A stretch of DNA of 64,000 nucleotides from assembly GCA_963972525.1 (NCBI GenBank), contig CAXAUZ010000003.1, positions 62,001-126,000 of the forward strand, written 5' to 3'. The position numbers and the translations under genes were made by a program. This DNA is from Salinilacustrithrix sp003476595 (GTDB lineage: Bacteria > Actinomycetota > Acidimicrobiia > Acidimicrobiales > Salinilacustritrichaceae). Positions within the stretch are counted from its first letter, which is position 1. Every line of letters starts with the position of its first letter. Positions 6,925-14,895 of this stretch are shown here, piece after piece. The notes beneath the pieces were generated by a model. That model saw nothing but the letters and a program-made list of their open reading frames with translations, was not told where the DNA came from and ran no database searches.

Positions 6925-7524
6925 CTACCGCGTCGCGACCACCAGGGCGTCGATGGCCGTCCGCTCGCCGTCGGGCGTGGACACCGTGCGGTCGACCCGC
7001 TCGGCCTTCGTGACCGTGAGCCCCGTCCCCTCCAGGTCGGCGACGACGTCGTCGGGGGTGTAGAGCACCGCGGCGTCCTGGGGGCCACCGTGGCCGTCGG
7101 TGAGGTTGGTGGTGTCGTGGCCGAGGACGATCAACGTCCCGCCGGGCGCGACGGCCGCTGCTGCCCGCTGGTGCACGAGCCGGCGGTCGTCGGCCGGCAG
7201 GTGGAGGTAGATGACGGCCACCAGGTCGTAGGCACCCGCGGGCGGCACGTGGGTCGTCACGTCGGCGACGACGGTCTCGATCTCGACATCGCTCGCCTCG
7301 GCCAGCTGCCGGGCCTTGTCGAGCGCGACGTCGGAGAAGTCCACCGCGGTGGCCGTCCAGCCCTGCGTGGCCAGCCAGATGGCGTTGCGGCCCTCGCCGG
7401 CGGCGAGGTCGAGCGCGGTGCCGGGTTCGAGCCCGCCGACCTCGTCGGCGAAGGTCTGGTTCGGACCTGACGTCCACACGAGGTCGGTCGCCTCGTAGCG
7501 CGCGTTCCAGGCGTGACGGTCCAT
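6925..7524 (-). CDS. Class I SAM-dependent methyltransferase, last gene of the sulfur operon
   Basis: 199 residues. Motif I is GTALDLAAGEGRNAIWLATQG, followed by acidic motif II (ATAVDFSDVALDKAR) and a motif near AYDLVAVIYLHLPADDRR; overall close to the TehB/thiopurine-methyltransferase-like group that often accompanies toxic-anion or sulfur genes. Start ATG at 7522-7524 follows GGAG on the minus strand. It is 23 bp downstream of the second MBL-rhodanese gene, so it is probably co-transcribed. Methylation of a thiol, sulfide, selenite or tellurite species would suit the context; this is inference only. Confidence 0.82.
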   Translation of the reverse strand: MDRHAWNARYEATDLVWTSGPNQTFADEVGGLEPGTALDLAAGEGRNAIWLATQGWTATAVDFSDVALDKARQLAEASDVEIETVVADVTTHVPPAGAYDLVAVIYLHLPADDRRLVHQRAAAAVAPGGTLIVLGHDTTNLTDGHGGPQDAAVLYTPDDVVADLEGTGLTVTKAERVDRTVSTPDGERTAIDALVVATR

Positions 7525-7547
7525 CGGGGCTCCTCGGGTTCGGGGGA

Positions 7548-8897
7548 TCAGGATTCGATCGGGTTGCCGGCCTTCTCGGCGTTGTCCCACTCGTCGTCGA
7601 TGTGGACCACGTCGCGGCCGACGCCGTCCATGAGGGACGCGCCGATCGATGCCCGGTAGCCGGACTGGCAGTGCACCCAGACCTCGCCGTCGGGCACGTC
7701 GCCATGCCGGCCCCTCAGGTCGTAGAAGGGGAGGTGGACCGCACCCTCGATGTGGCCCTGCTCCCACTCGTCGGGCCGGCGGACGTCGAGGACGACGATC
7801 TCGTCGCCCCGCTCCGCCCGCTCGGTGGCCAGGTCCTCGAAGGTGGCGCGGCGGTACGAGCCGGTGGCGCCGTCGTCAGCCAGCTCCTCCGTCGTCCCGA
7901 CTGCGGCAGCCATCTGGTCGATGCCGATGCGGGCGAGCTGGCGGCGGGCGCCGAGCACGTCGTCGGGGGAGTCGCCGATGAGGGTCAGGGGCGCATCCCA
8001 CGGCACGGCCCAGCCGAGGTGGGTGGCGAAGGGGTCGGCGTACTCGATCGACACCGTGCCCCGGACGTGGTCGGCGGCGTAGGCCTTGCGGTCTCGGAGG
8101 TCGATGACCCACTCGCCGTGCTCGAGGCGGTGCTGGAGGGCGGCCGGGTCGACGAGCTGGGGCATCCCCAGGTCGGGCTCCCCGGGACCGGCCTGGTTCA
8201 GCGGTGCCATCTGCGCGTAGTAGCGGGGGTAGGCGGTGAGGCCGGCCATGAGCTGGGAGACGAAGCCGTCCTCGTCCTCGGTGAGCGCGAGGTTCTGCTC
8301 CTTCTCCTTGCCGATGGTGGACTCGGTGCCCTTGGTCTCGGTGGCCGAGCAGAAGCTGCCGAAGCCGTGAGTGGGGAAGATGTCGGTGTCGTCGGGCAGC
8401 AGCTCGGCCAACCGGCGCGCCGAGCGGTGCTGGGCGCGGGTGAGGTCCTCGGTGATGTCGGGGTCGACCAGGTCGGTGCGGCCCATCGCGCCGAAGAGGA
8501 TCGACCCGCCGGTGAACACCGCGGCCGGCTCGCCTTCGACGCCCACGGCGTAGGACAGGTGCGTGGGGGTGTGGCCCGGCGTGTGGATGACGGTGATCTC
8601 CATCGTGCCCGCTGTGAGCACGTCGCCGTCGTGGACGCCGTGGCGATCGAAGTCGACCGGGTCCTCGGCGTTGACGACGTAGGTGGCGCCGCAGCGCTGG
8701 GCGAGCACGAGTCCGCCGGTCACGTAGTCGTTGTGGATGTGGGTCTCGAGCACGTGGGTGACGGGGACGTCCCCGACCTCCTCGAGGATGCGGTCGATGT
8801 CGCGCTGGGGATCGATGACGACCGCGACGTCGCCGTCGGTGGCGATGTAGCTGCGGTCCCCGAGTCCGGGGGTCTCCACGATGCGGATGTCGAGCAC
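7548..8897 (-). CDS. MBL-fold persulfide dioxygenase-like protein with two rhodanese domains
   Basis: 449 residues. N-terminal metallo-beta-lactamase domain (about 1-230) carries HIHNDYVTGG, the HTPGHTP metal-ligand loop and GRTDLVD, as in ETHE1/CstB persulfide dioxygenases. Two rhodanese modules follow: the first (about 250-345) lacks a catalytic cysteine (loop LIGDSPDD), the second (about 360-445) has VHCQSGYRASIG with the cysteine. Expected chemistry: oxidation of a thiol persulfide to sulfite, with rhodanese handling of sulfane sulfur. GTG start preceded by AGGA. It lies 16 bp after the CstR-like regulator gene on the same strand. Confidence 0.85.
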   Translation of the reverse strand: MLDIRIVETPGLGDRSYIATDGDVAVVIDPQRDIDRILEEVGDVPVTHVLETHIHNDYVTGGLVLAQRCGATYVVNAEDPVDFDRHGVHDGDVLTAGTMEITVIHTPGHTPTHLSYAVGVEGEPAAVFTGGSILFGAMGRTDLVDPDITEDLTRAQHRSARRLAELLPDDTDIFPTHGFGSFCSATETKGTESTIGKEKEQNLALTEDEDGFVSQLMAGLTAYPRYYAQMAPLNQAGPGEPDLGMPQLVDPAALQHRLEHGEWVIDLRDRKAYAADHVRGTVSIEYADPFATHLGWAVPWDAPLTLIGDSPDDVLGARRQLARIGIDQMAAAVGTTEELADDGATGSYRRATFEDLATERAERGDEIVVLDVRRPDEWEQGHIEGAVHLPFYDLRGRHGDVPDGEVWVHCQSGYRASIGASLMDGVGRDVVHIDDEWDNAEKAGNPIES

Positions 8898-8913
8898 GTC
8901 TGGGTGTCCTCTC

Positions 8914-9186
8914 TCAGCTGATCTTGGTGAACATCTTCTCGACGCGGGCCAGGTCGTAGCCGCTCTCGGCTGCCTCGTCCGGGTTGGAGATGCAGTAGGT
9001 GAGGCCGGAGGCGACGAGCTTGAAGCCCACCTGCTCGAGCGCCTTGTTGGCCGCCGCGATCTGCGTGACCACGTCCGCGCAGTCGCGCCGGTCCGTGAGC
9101 ATGGCCTGGATGCCGCGGATCTGGCCCTCGATGCGGCGGAGCCGCTTGACGAGGTCGGCGGTGGTCTCTTCGGGGATCTCCAACAT
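8914..9186 (-). CDS. cstR: CsoR-family regulator, CstR-like persulfide sensor
   Basis: 90 residues, all-helical CsoR/FrmR fold (LVKRLRRIEGQIRGIQAML, then DCADVVTQIAAANKAL). The two family cysteines are present at 36 and 65, but position 61, histidine in the copper sensor CsoR, is glycine here. Loss of that histidine with retention of both cysteines is the pattern of CstR, which senses persulfides through Cys-Cys polysulfide bridges. The start overlaps the SulP stop (ATGA), giving translational coupling. Operator-like sites lie at 13548-13563 and 9230-9245, so it probably represses its own operon. The gene symbol is by motif and context, not by alignment. Confidence 0.8.
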   Translation of the reverse strand: MLEIPEETTADLVKRLRRIEGQIRGIQAMLTDRRDCADVVTQIAAANKALEQVGFKLVASGLTYCISNPDEAAESGYDLARVEKMFTKIS

Positions 9187-10940
9187 CAGCTCCTGCTCTC
9201 CGGTCGGGCGTTGGGCCCGATCTCGGTCGGTACCCCAGGGGGTGTAATCGCATGCGGGTCCACCTGGCCAGTCGCGACCGCAGCGATCGCGTCGTGGACC
9301 TGGTCGTGGACCCGGTCACCGAGCTGCTGGTAGGTGCCGGCGCGCATGAGCACGTCGCGGACCGGGCCCTTGGCGCTGGCCAGGTGCAGCGTGATGCCCT
9401 GCTCGTCGAGGTCGGTGATGAGCTCGGCGAGGGTCTCGACGGCGGAGGTGTCGATGTCGTTCACGCCGCTGGCGTCGAGCACCACGGCCCGGAGCTCCGG
9501 TCCGCTCTCGTCCACCAGACGCTGCACCCGACGCTTCAGGAACTCCACGTTCAGGTACGACAGCGACACGTCGAAGCGGATGATGGCCACGCCGGGCACC
9601 CGCTCGGCCTGCGGGAAGCGGTCCACGTTGCGGTAGAGCGAGCCGCCGGGGAGGCGACCCAGCTCGGCGGTGTGCGGGGTCATCATCCGCACCGCGACCA
9701 CCACGATCGAGGCGGCGATGGCGATGCCGATGCCGAGCTCGACGCCGAAGGCCAGGGTGGCGAGGAACGCCACGACCAGCGTCGCGAAGTCGGCCGTCTT
9801 CAGCTTCCGGATGTGGGAGATCTCGGCGAGGTCGAACAGCTTGGCGACGGCCACGACCACGATGGCACCGAGGGTCGCCGAGGGCAGCTGCTCGAACAGC
9901 GGGGTCAGGGCGACGATGACGAGGGTGACGACGGCAGCGGTGATCAGCGCGGCGAGCTTGGTGCGGGCACCGGCCTCCGCGTTCACCGCCGTGCGGCTGA
10001 AGCCGCCGGTGACGGGGTAGCCGCCGAAGAGCCCGGCGCCGACGTTGGCCGCCCCGAGGCCGATCAGCTCGCGGTTGGCGTCGACCTCGTAGCGGTTGCG
10101 GCGGGCGTAGACCTTGGCGACCGCGATCGACTCCATGTAGCCGACGAGGGTGATGACCATCGCCGCCGGGAGCAGCGTGCCGATGATGCCGAACTCGTCC
10201 GGGATGGTGAGCGGCGGCAGGCCCTGGGGGATCTCACCCACGACCTTGACCCCTCGGGCCTCCAGGTCCCACACGACCGAGGCGACGGTGGTGACGGCGA
10301 CCGCGGCGAGGGCGCCGGGCAGGACGGGGAGCCAGCGCTTGAGCCCGACCATGAGGGCGATGGCGCCGAGGCCCACCACCAGCGTGAGACCGTGGGCGTC
10401 GCTGGTCTTCTGGATGAGCTCCCACACGGTCTCGTGGAAGTGCTCGTCGTTCTCGAGGGAGACGCCGAGCAGGTGCTTGACCTGGCTGGCGCCGATGATC
10501 AGCGCAGCCGCCGAGGTGAAGCCGACGAGGACCGGGTGCGACAGCAGCCGGGTGAGGAACCCGAGGCGGGCGACGCCCAGCACGATGTGCACGACGCCGA
10601 CGAGCAGCGCGAGGAGCGCCGCGGCGGTGACGTAGCCGGTGGTCCCCTCGTCCGCGACGCTGGCGATCGTCGTGGCGCTCAGCAGCGACACGATCGCGAC
10701 GGGGCCGACGGCGAGCTGCCGCGACGTGCCGAAGATCGCGTAGAGCACGAGCGGCACGGTCGAGGCGTACAGGCCGACCTCGGGAGGCAGCCCGGCGAGC
10801 AGGGCGTAGGCCATGCCCTGGGGCACGAGCATCGCCCCGACCGCCAGGCCGGCGCCGAGGTCGGAGAGCAGGGTGTCGCGGGAGAGCCGGGGTCGCATGC
10901 CGCGGAACCGCTGCCCGAGGGTGGTGGGTGGGTTGGTCAT
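9186..10940 (-). CDS. SulP-family anion permease with STAS domain
   Basis: 584-residue inner-membrane protein. N-terminal half has the SulP core (GAGLAVGAMLVPQGMAYALL, then LPPEVGLYAS and a GTSRQLAVGPVAI segment) with about 11-14 helices to residue 440; the C-terminal part (about 445-570) is a STAS domain with VVLDASGVNDIDTSAVETL. Family members carry sulfate, bicarbonate or other anions. Within an operon containing persulfide oxidation enzymes and a beta-carbonic anhydrase, it could move sulfate/sulfite or bicarbonate; sequence alone does not decide. It starts 8 bp after the upstream MBL-rhodanese stop and its end overlaps the regulator start by ATGA. Confidence 0.9.
   Translation of the reverse strand: MTNPPTTLGQRFRGMRPRLSRDTLLSDLGAGLAVGAMLVPQGMAYALLAGLPPEVGLYASTVPLVLYAIFGTSRQLAVGPVAIVSLLSATTIASVADEGTTGYVTAAALLALLVGVVHIVLGVARLGFLTRLLSHPVLVGFTSAAALIIGASQVKHLLGVSLENDEHFHETVWELIQKTSDAHGLTLVVGLGAIALMVGLKRWLPVLPGALAAVAVTTVASVVWDLEARGVKVVGEIPQGLPPLTIPDEFGIIGTLLPAAMVITLVGYMESIAVAKVYARRNRYEVDANRELIGLGAANVGAGLFGGYPVTGGFSRTAVNAEAGARTKLAALITAAVVTLVIVALTPLFEQLPSATLGAIVVVAVAKLFDLAEISHIRKLKTADFATLVVAFLATLAFGVELGIGIAIAASIVVVAVRMMTPHTAELGRLPGGSLYRNVDRFPQAERVPGVAIIRFDVSLSYLNVEFLKRRVQRLVDESGPELRAVVLDASGVNDIDTSAVETLAELITDLDEQGITLHLASAKGPVRDVLMRAGTYQQLGDRVHDQVHDAIAAVATGQVDPHAITPPGVPTEIGPNARPESRS
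9230..9245. promoter_or_regulatory. Second CstR/CsoR operator-like site inside the SulP gene end
   Basis: GTACCC-cagg-GGGTGT: matches 10 of 12 half-site bases of the perfect site at 13548-13563, with the same 4-bp spacer. It lies 44 bp upstream of the regulator start, within the last codons of the SulP gene, and could give the regulator gene an internal autoregulated promoter. Confidence 0.42.
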
Positions 10941-10948
10941 GGCACGAC

Positions 10949-12328
10949 TCAGGCCGGCTGGACGACTTCGGTCCAGGCGCCGTAGCCGCCGACGATGTCG
11001 CTGACGTCGTCGAAGCCGTTGGCCCGGAGCAGCGAGGCTGCGACGGAGGAGCGGTAGCCGCCGGCGCAGTACACCACGGTGGGTCGGTCGGGATCGAGCT
11101 CGTCCAGGCGGTTGGGGAGCTGGCCGACGGGGATGCTCACCGAACCCGGGAGGGAGCCGAGCGCGTGCTCGCCGGGGTTGCGGACGTCGACGAGCTGGAG
11201 GTCGGCGACATCGGTGCGCCGCTCCTCGAAGTCGACGGGCGTGAGCCGCGACGCCACCTGGGCCTGGTCCTGGTGGGCCAGGAGCACCTCGAAGGGGTGC
11301 TCGACGTAGCCGAGCACCCGGTCGAAGCCGATCCGACCGAGCCGGTTCTTGGCCTCGAGCTCGGCGCCGGGCTCGACGAACAGCACGATGTCTGCGTCGA
11401 CGGGGACCACGGAGCCGGCGAACTCGGCGTAGCGGCCTTCGAGGCCGACGTTCACGGCGCCCTTGAGGTGGCCGTGGGCGAACTCGACGGGATCCCGCCC
11501 GTCGACGAGGAGCGCGCCCGCCGCCATCGCGGCCTGCGCCTCGTCCCAGGTCATGGGTCGGGGCGGCGTCGCCTCGTCCATCAGCGGCCGCTGCATCTTG
11601 TTCAGCGTGGCGTCGTGGATGAAGTAGCCCGGGGCCGGCGGCTGCCCTTCGGTGACGAGGTCGATGAAGGTGGTGCGGTCCGGCGCGAGCAGGGCGTAGT
11701 TCTCCTGCCGCTGGGCTCCGATCGTGGAGGTCAGCTCGGTCGACAGGTTCTTGCCGCAGGCCGAGCCGGCGCCGTGGGCCGGGAACACCTGGGTGGCGTC
11801 GGGGAGCGTGAGCAGCTTGTCGTGGAGCGAGTCGTAGAGCTTGGTGGCCAGCTCGTCACGGGTGAAGCCCACCGAGGCGAGCAGGTCGGGACGACCGACG
11901 TCGCCGATGAACAGGGTGTCGCCGGTGAGGACGCCGTAGGGCACCTCGTCGTCGGCGTGCTCGTAGATCACGACGCTCATGGACTCGGGCGTGTGGCCCG
12001 GGGTGTGCCGGATCTCGAGCTCCACCTCGCCGAGGGAGATGCGCTCGCCATCGGCCAGCGGGCGGATGTCGAACTCGGTCTCGGCGACCGAGGAGTACCC
12101 GATCGCGGCGCCGGTGGCCTGGGCCAGCTCGAGGTGGCCCGACAGGAAGTCGGCGTGGAAGTGGGTCTCGAGCACGAGCTCGATCGTGAGCCCCTTCTCC
12201 TCGGCGTCGGCGAGGTACTCGGAGATGTCCCGCTGGGGGTCGACGACCACGGCCTTGCCGGTGGTCTCGTCGGCGATCAGGTACGACGCGTGGGACAGGC
12301 AGTCGAGGTAGTACTGGTTGAAGATCAT
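10949..12328 (-). CDS. MBL-fold persulfide dioxygenase-like protein with two rhodanese domains (first copy)
   Basis: 459 residues. Metallo-beta-lactamase domain (about 1-240) with THFHADFLSGH, HTPGHTPES and GDTLFIGDVGRPDLL; two rhodanese modules follow, the first lacking cysteine (loop FVEPGAE), the second active-looking (YCAGGYRSS). Paralogous in architecture to the gene at 7548, yet distinct in sequence, suggesting different persulfide substrates. Start: ATG 12326-12328 has AGGAG seven bases upstream; an ATG two codons earlier overlaps the previous stop (ATGA) but sits only one base from AGGAG. Tight operon with the rhodanese-DUF2892 gene upstream and SulP downstream. Confidence 0.86.
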   Translation of the reverse strand: MIFNQYYLDCLSHASYLIADETTGKAVVVDPQRDISEYLADAEEKGLTIELVLETHFHADFLSGHLELAQATGAAIGYSSVAETEFDIRPLADGERISLGEVELEIRHTPGHTPESMSVVIYEHADDEVPYGVLTGDTLFIGDVGRPDLLASVGFTRDELATKLYDSLHDKLLTLPDATQVFPAHGAGSACGKNLSTELTSTIGAQRQENYALLAPDRTTFIDLVTEGQPPAPGYFIHDATLNKMQRPLMDEATPPRPMTWDEAQAAMAAGALLVDGRDPVEFAHGHLKGAVNVGLEGRYAEFAGSVVPVDADIVLFVEPGAELEAKNRLGRIGFDRVLGYVEHPFEVLLAHQDQAQVASRLTPVDFEERRTDVADLQLVDVRNPGEHALGSLPGSVSIPVGQLPNRLDELDPDRPTVVYCAGGYRSSVAASLLRANGFDDVSDIVGGYGAWTEVVQPA

Positions 12329-12330
12329 GG

Positions 12331-12945
12331 TCATGCTCCTGTGCGGTTGGCGGTCTCGGCGGTGGTGAGCTGGTCGAGCACGGCGCCCATGTCGCATCCG
12401 GCGCCCCGGTTGTAGGGGAGCTTCGAGAGCATCAGGGCCATGCCGCAGGTGTTGGTGACGGCGGAGAACGTGAGTCCGGCGCCGATGAAGCCGGCGAGGA
12501 AGCGGGCGGGCGGGAACCAGATGCTGGCCACGACGCTGGCGAGCGTGACGCTGCCGGCGACCAGGCGCACCTGGCGGTCCATGGCCCAGCGGGTCTCGTT
12601 CGTCCGGGCGATGTCGCCGCCGGCGGAGCTCCAGGCGTTCATGCCGCCCTGGAGGAGGCGCAGGTTCGACTTGCCGGCCTCGACGAGGGTCTCGAGGGCC
12701 TTGGTGGCCCGTGCACCCGACTGGCAGACGAGCACGACCTTGTGGTCGAGGGCGGCCAGGTCACGGACGTGCTCGCCGAGCAGGTCGAGGGGGACGTTGT
12801 AGGAGCCGGGGATGTGGCCGGTCTCGAACTCGCCCGGGGTCCGCACGTCCAGGACGTGCACCGCAGGGTCCTCGGCGCGCATGCGCGTGAGCTCCGCCGG
12901 GTCGATGGTTGCGGTGGCGTGGCGCTGGGGATCAGTGGTGGTCAT
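12331..12945 (-). CDS. Rhodanese-DUF2892 membrane protein (YgaP-like)
   Basis: 204 residues. Rhodanese domain at about 12-110 (VLDVRTPGEFETGHIPGSYN) with active-site loop VCQSGARATKA; then a basic linker and two hydrophobic helices (about 127-145 and 147-170, ending NTCGMALMLSKLPYN), the DUF2892 pair that anchors YgaP-type sulfurtransferases to the inner membrane. Role: sulfane-sulfur transfer at the membrane. A minus-strand AGGAG lies about 11 bp before the ATG. It follows the carbonic anhydrase gene by 38 bp and precedes the MBL-rhodanese gene with essentially no gap. Confidence 0.88.
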   Translation of the reverse strand: MTTTDPQRHATATIDPAELTRMRAEDPAVHVLDVRTPGEFETGHIPGSYNVPLDLLGEHVRDLAALDHKVVLVCQSGARATKALETLVEAGKSNLRLLQGGMNAWSSAGGDIARTNETRWAMDRQVRLVAGSVTLASVVASIWFPPARFLAGFIGAGLTFSAVTNTCGMALMLSKLPYNRGAGCDMGAVLDQLTTAETANRTGA

Positions 12946-12983
12946 CGGGGTGGTGTCTCCTGTTTCGGGGGGTTTCCGGGGGA

Positions 12984-13529
12984 TCAGGTGAGGCGGGTGA
13001 GGGAGCCGTCGGCGACGTCGACGATGGCGCCGTGGACCTCGGCGCGGCCGCTGCGCAGCGCGGCGCCGAGGGGGCCGGGGTCGTCGTGGAGGGCGGCGAC
13101 GGTGGCGGTGACGTGGGCCGGGACGGCGCAGTGCACCTCGCCGCAGGCGGGGGTCACCACCGGGCGGATGGGCGCCACGATGGACTCGATGGAGGCGTCG
13201 TCCACGCCGTCCACCGCTGCCGTCACGGCGCCGCAGTGGGTGTGGCCGAGGACGACCACGGTGCGCACGCCCAGCTGCTCGACGGCGTAGCCGAGGCTGG
13301 CGACCGCTTCGGTCGTGGCCGAGGCGCCGGCGACCCGCACGGTGAACAGCGCGCCGGCGGGGAGGTCGAACAGGCGAGCGGGTGAGACCCGGGCGTCCGC
13401 GCAGGTGAGCACGGCGACCTGCGGACGGTGGGGCGGCACGCCCTCGGGGGCGGCGGACGCAGGGCGGGCACGTCGGTGTGCCTCAGCCAGCTCGTCCCAG
13501 GTGGTGTTGCGCTCGTGCACGGTGGTCAT
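12984..13529 (-). CDS. Beta-class carbonic anhydrase
   Basis: 181 residues with zinc-ligand motif CADARV (Cys, Asp-Arg dyad) and HTHCGA (His, Cys), as in small type II beta-carbonic anhydrases. Interconverts CO2 and bicarbonate in the cytoplasm. It is the first gene behind the operator-containing promoter at 13548-13587, so it should be induced with the persulfide genes. Pairing with a SulP permease recalls bicarbonate transport systems; a role in buffering or in CS2/COS-type chemistry (some beta-CA relatives hydrolyse these) is another possibility. ATG preceded by GAGG at 7 bp. Confidence 0.9.
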   Translation of the reverse strand: MTTVHERNTTWDELAEAHRRARPASAAPEGVPPHRPQVAVLTCADARVSPARLFDLPAGALFTVRVAGASATTEAVASLGYAVEQLGVRTVVVLGHTHCGAVTAAVDGVDDASIESIVAPIRPVVTPACGEVHCAVPAHVTATVAALHDDPGPLGAALRSGRAEVHGAIVDVADGSLTRLT

Positions 13530-13547
13530 CGTCCAACCTCGTCGGTG

Positions 13548-13563
13548 ATACCCGGTGGGGTAT
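13548..13563. promoter_or_regulatory. CstR/CsoR-type operator of the sulfur operon
   Basis: Perfect palindrome ATACCC-ggtg-GGGTAT. CsoR-family operators are GC-tract palindromes flanked by ATA/TAT, and CstR sites have this form. It overlaps the predicted transcription start of the minus-strand operon, so binding should block initiation. Confidence 0.75.
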
Positions 13564-13587
13564 GCACCAACCTACATGTCCGGACAA
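13559..13587 (-). promoter_or_regulatory. Promoter of the sulfur operon
   Basis: Minus-strand -35 TTGTCC (complement of 13582-13587) and -10 CATACC (complement of 13559-13564) with a 17-bp spacer; transcription would start near 13552, giving a roughly 23-nt leader with GAGG before the carbonic anhydrase ATG. A perfect TGTCCGGACA palindrome (13577-13586) overlaps the -35 and might bind a second regulator. Confidence 0.5.
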
Positions 13588-13629
13588 TGTTTGGCTACCC
13601 CCGCGTGCTCGAGGGCTCCTCGCCGGGGA

Positions 13630-14799
13630 TCAGCCGGCGCGCACCGTCGCGCCGTCGACGGGTTCGACGGCCTCGTAGCGCTCGTCGCCGGCGAGGTGCT
13701 GGCGGAGGAACGACACGGCGTAGCGCTCCGTGATGTCGAAGGCCTGCGCCACGTCGACCGCGGCGCCGGGGTCGCACGTCTCGCCGGCCAGCGACTGGGC
13801 GGCCTCGACCGTCCCGTCGGGGACCTCGGCGCCGGGCGCGCTGACCGCGGTGAGGATGTCGCAGATGTTGGTCACGACCTCGTGCGAGCCGCCGTCGATC
13901 TCGACGAGCGTCGCCGGGCCGCTCACCAGCCCGAGCGGACGGGTCGACTGGTCTTCGACCGGTGTCGTGGTGTCGTCGCTGCCGGTGACGATCAGCATCG
14001 GGATGTCGATCGACGACAGCGCCTCGTCGGTCAGGCGGGACGAGGCGGGGGCCAGCGGGACGATGGCGTCCACCCGGGGGTCGGCGGGGATGTCCTCGAA
14101 GCCGCCGGCGGCGGCCAGCGCGGTGAAGCCGCCGAAGGAGTGCCCCATCACCGCGACCTGCTCGGCGTCGGCGAGGTCGCCGGCGATGCGGCCGGCGTCG
14201 AGCTCGTCGAGCAGGAGCCCGACGTCGAGGACGCGGTTGCGGGCCGAGACGTCGAACCCGGTCTCGGTGCCGAGCAGCCGGTCGATGGCGGTGTTGCCGG
14301 CGTGGTCGGCGGCGACGACCACGAACCCGTGCGACGCCACCGTCTCCACGATCGAGGCCGACTGCTGGCGCAGTCCACCCGAACCGTGGGAGAACACGAC
14401 GACGGGGAACGGCGCCTCCTCCGACGGGGGCGCGTCCACCGTCGACAGGTCGGCGTCGAAGGCGACGCCCGGGATGAGCTCGTAGGGCGTGGGCGCGGCC
14501 GCCGAGGCCGCCGGGTACCAGACCTCGACCGTCAGGGTCCGCTCGGGTCGCTCGGGGTCGGTGACCTGCTGGGTGGTCCGGCCGACGGCGTACGGGCCGG
14601 GCTGGTCGGGGGCGGGGGCCTCGGGCTCGGCCTCGGTGTCGTCCTCCGCCTCGTCCTCGGTGCCGGACGCGACCTCGGTCTCCTCCTCAGCGGCGACCTC
14701 CTCGCTGGTCGGCGGCGACGACGTGTCGTCGTCGTCACCGCAGGCGGCGAGCAGGAGCGTGGCGGCGAGCAGGGCGGAGGCGATGCGGCGATGGGGCAC
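13630..14799 (-). CDS. Secreted lipoprotein alpha/beta hydrolase (PAF-acetylhydrolase/dienelactone-hydrolase-like)
   Basis: 389 residues. Residues 1-20 are a lipoprotein signal with lipobox LAAC, followed by an acidic linker rich in Asp, Glu and Thr (to about 75). The hydrolase domain shows the oxyanion strand VVVFSHGSGG and the nucleophile elbow VMGHSFGGFTALAAA (GxSxG), and a C-terminal GGSHEVVTNICD region likely holding the catalytic histidine. Expected to hydrolyse esters or acyl groups at the outer face of the membrane. It is 100 bp upstream, on the same strand, of the sulfur operon's promoter, so it is likely a separate unit. Confidence 0.83.
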   Translation of the reverse strand: MPHRRIASALLAATLLLAACGDDDDTSSPPTSEEVAAEEETEVASGTEDEAEDDTEAEPEAPAPDQPGPYAVGRTTQQVTDPERPERTLTVEVWYPAASAAAPTPYELIPGVAFDADLSTVDAPPSEEAPFPVVVFSHGSGGLRQQSASIVETVASHGFVVVAADHAGNTAIDRLLGTETGFDVSARNRVLDVGLLLDELDAGRIAGDLADAEQVAVMGHSFGGFTALAAAGGFEDIPADPRVDAIVPLAPASSRLTDEALSSIDIPMLIVTGSDDTTTPVEDQSTRPLGLVSGPATLVEIDGGSHEVVTNICDILTAVSAPGAEVPDGTVEAAQSLAGETCDPGAAVDVAQAFDITERYAVSFLRQHLAGDERYEAVEPVDGATVRAG

Positions 14800-14867
14800 C
14801 TCGGCACGGTATCGACCGCCGTCCTGCCCGCTCGGTCGCCGGGGAGGTCGCGGCGGACCGGCGCATG

Positions 14868-14887
14868 GTTAACGCACGTGCGTTAAC
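14868..14887. promoter_or_regulatory. TetR-type operator of acyl-CoA dehydrogenase operon
   Basis: A perfect 20-bp palindrome, GTTAACGCAC followed by its exact inverse GTGCGTTAAC, lies 8 bp before the ATG at 14896. The right arm TTAACG (14883-14888) could serve as a -10, making the transcript leaderless. The tetR gene within the operon (16955) is the obvious candidate regulator. Confidence 0.72.
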
Positions 14888-14895
14888 GTCGCCCC

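Noticed and set aside
7602..10985. Long plus-strand open frames opposite the sulfur operon
   Set aside because: Valine/glycine/glutamate-rich shadows without motifs; the minus-strand genes carry every conserved site.
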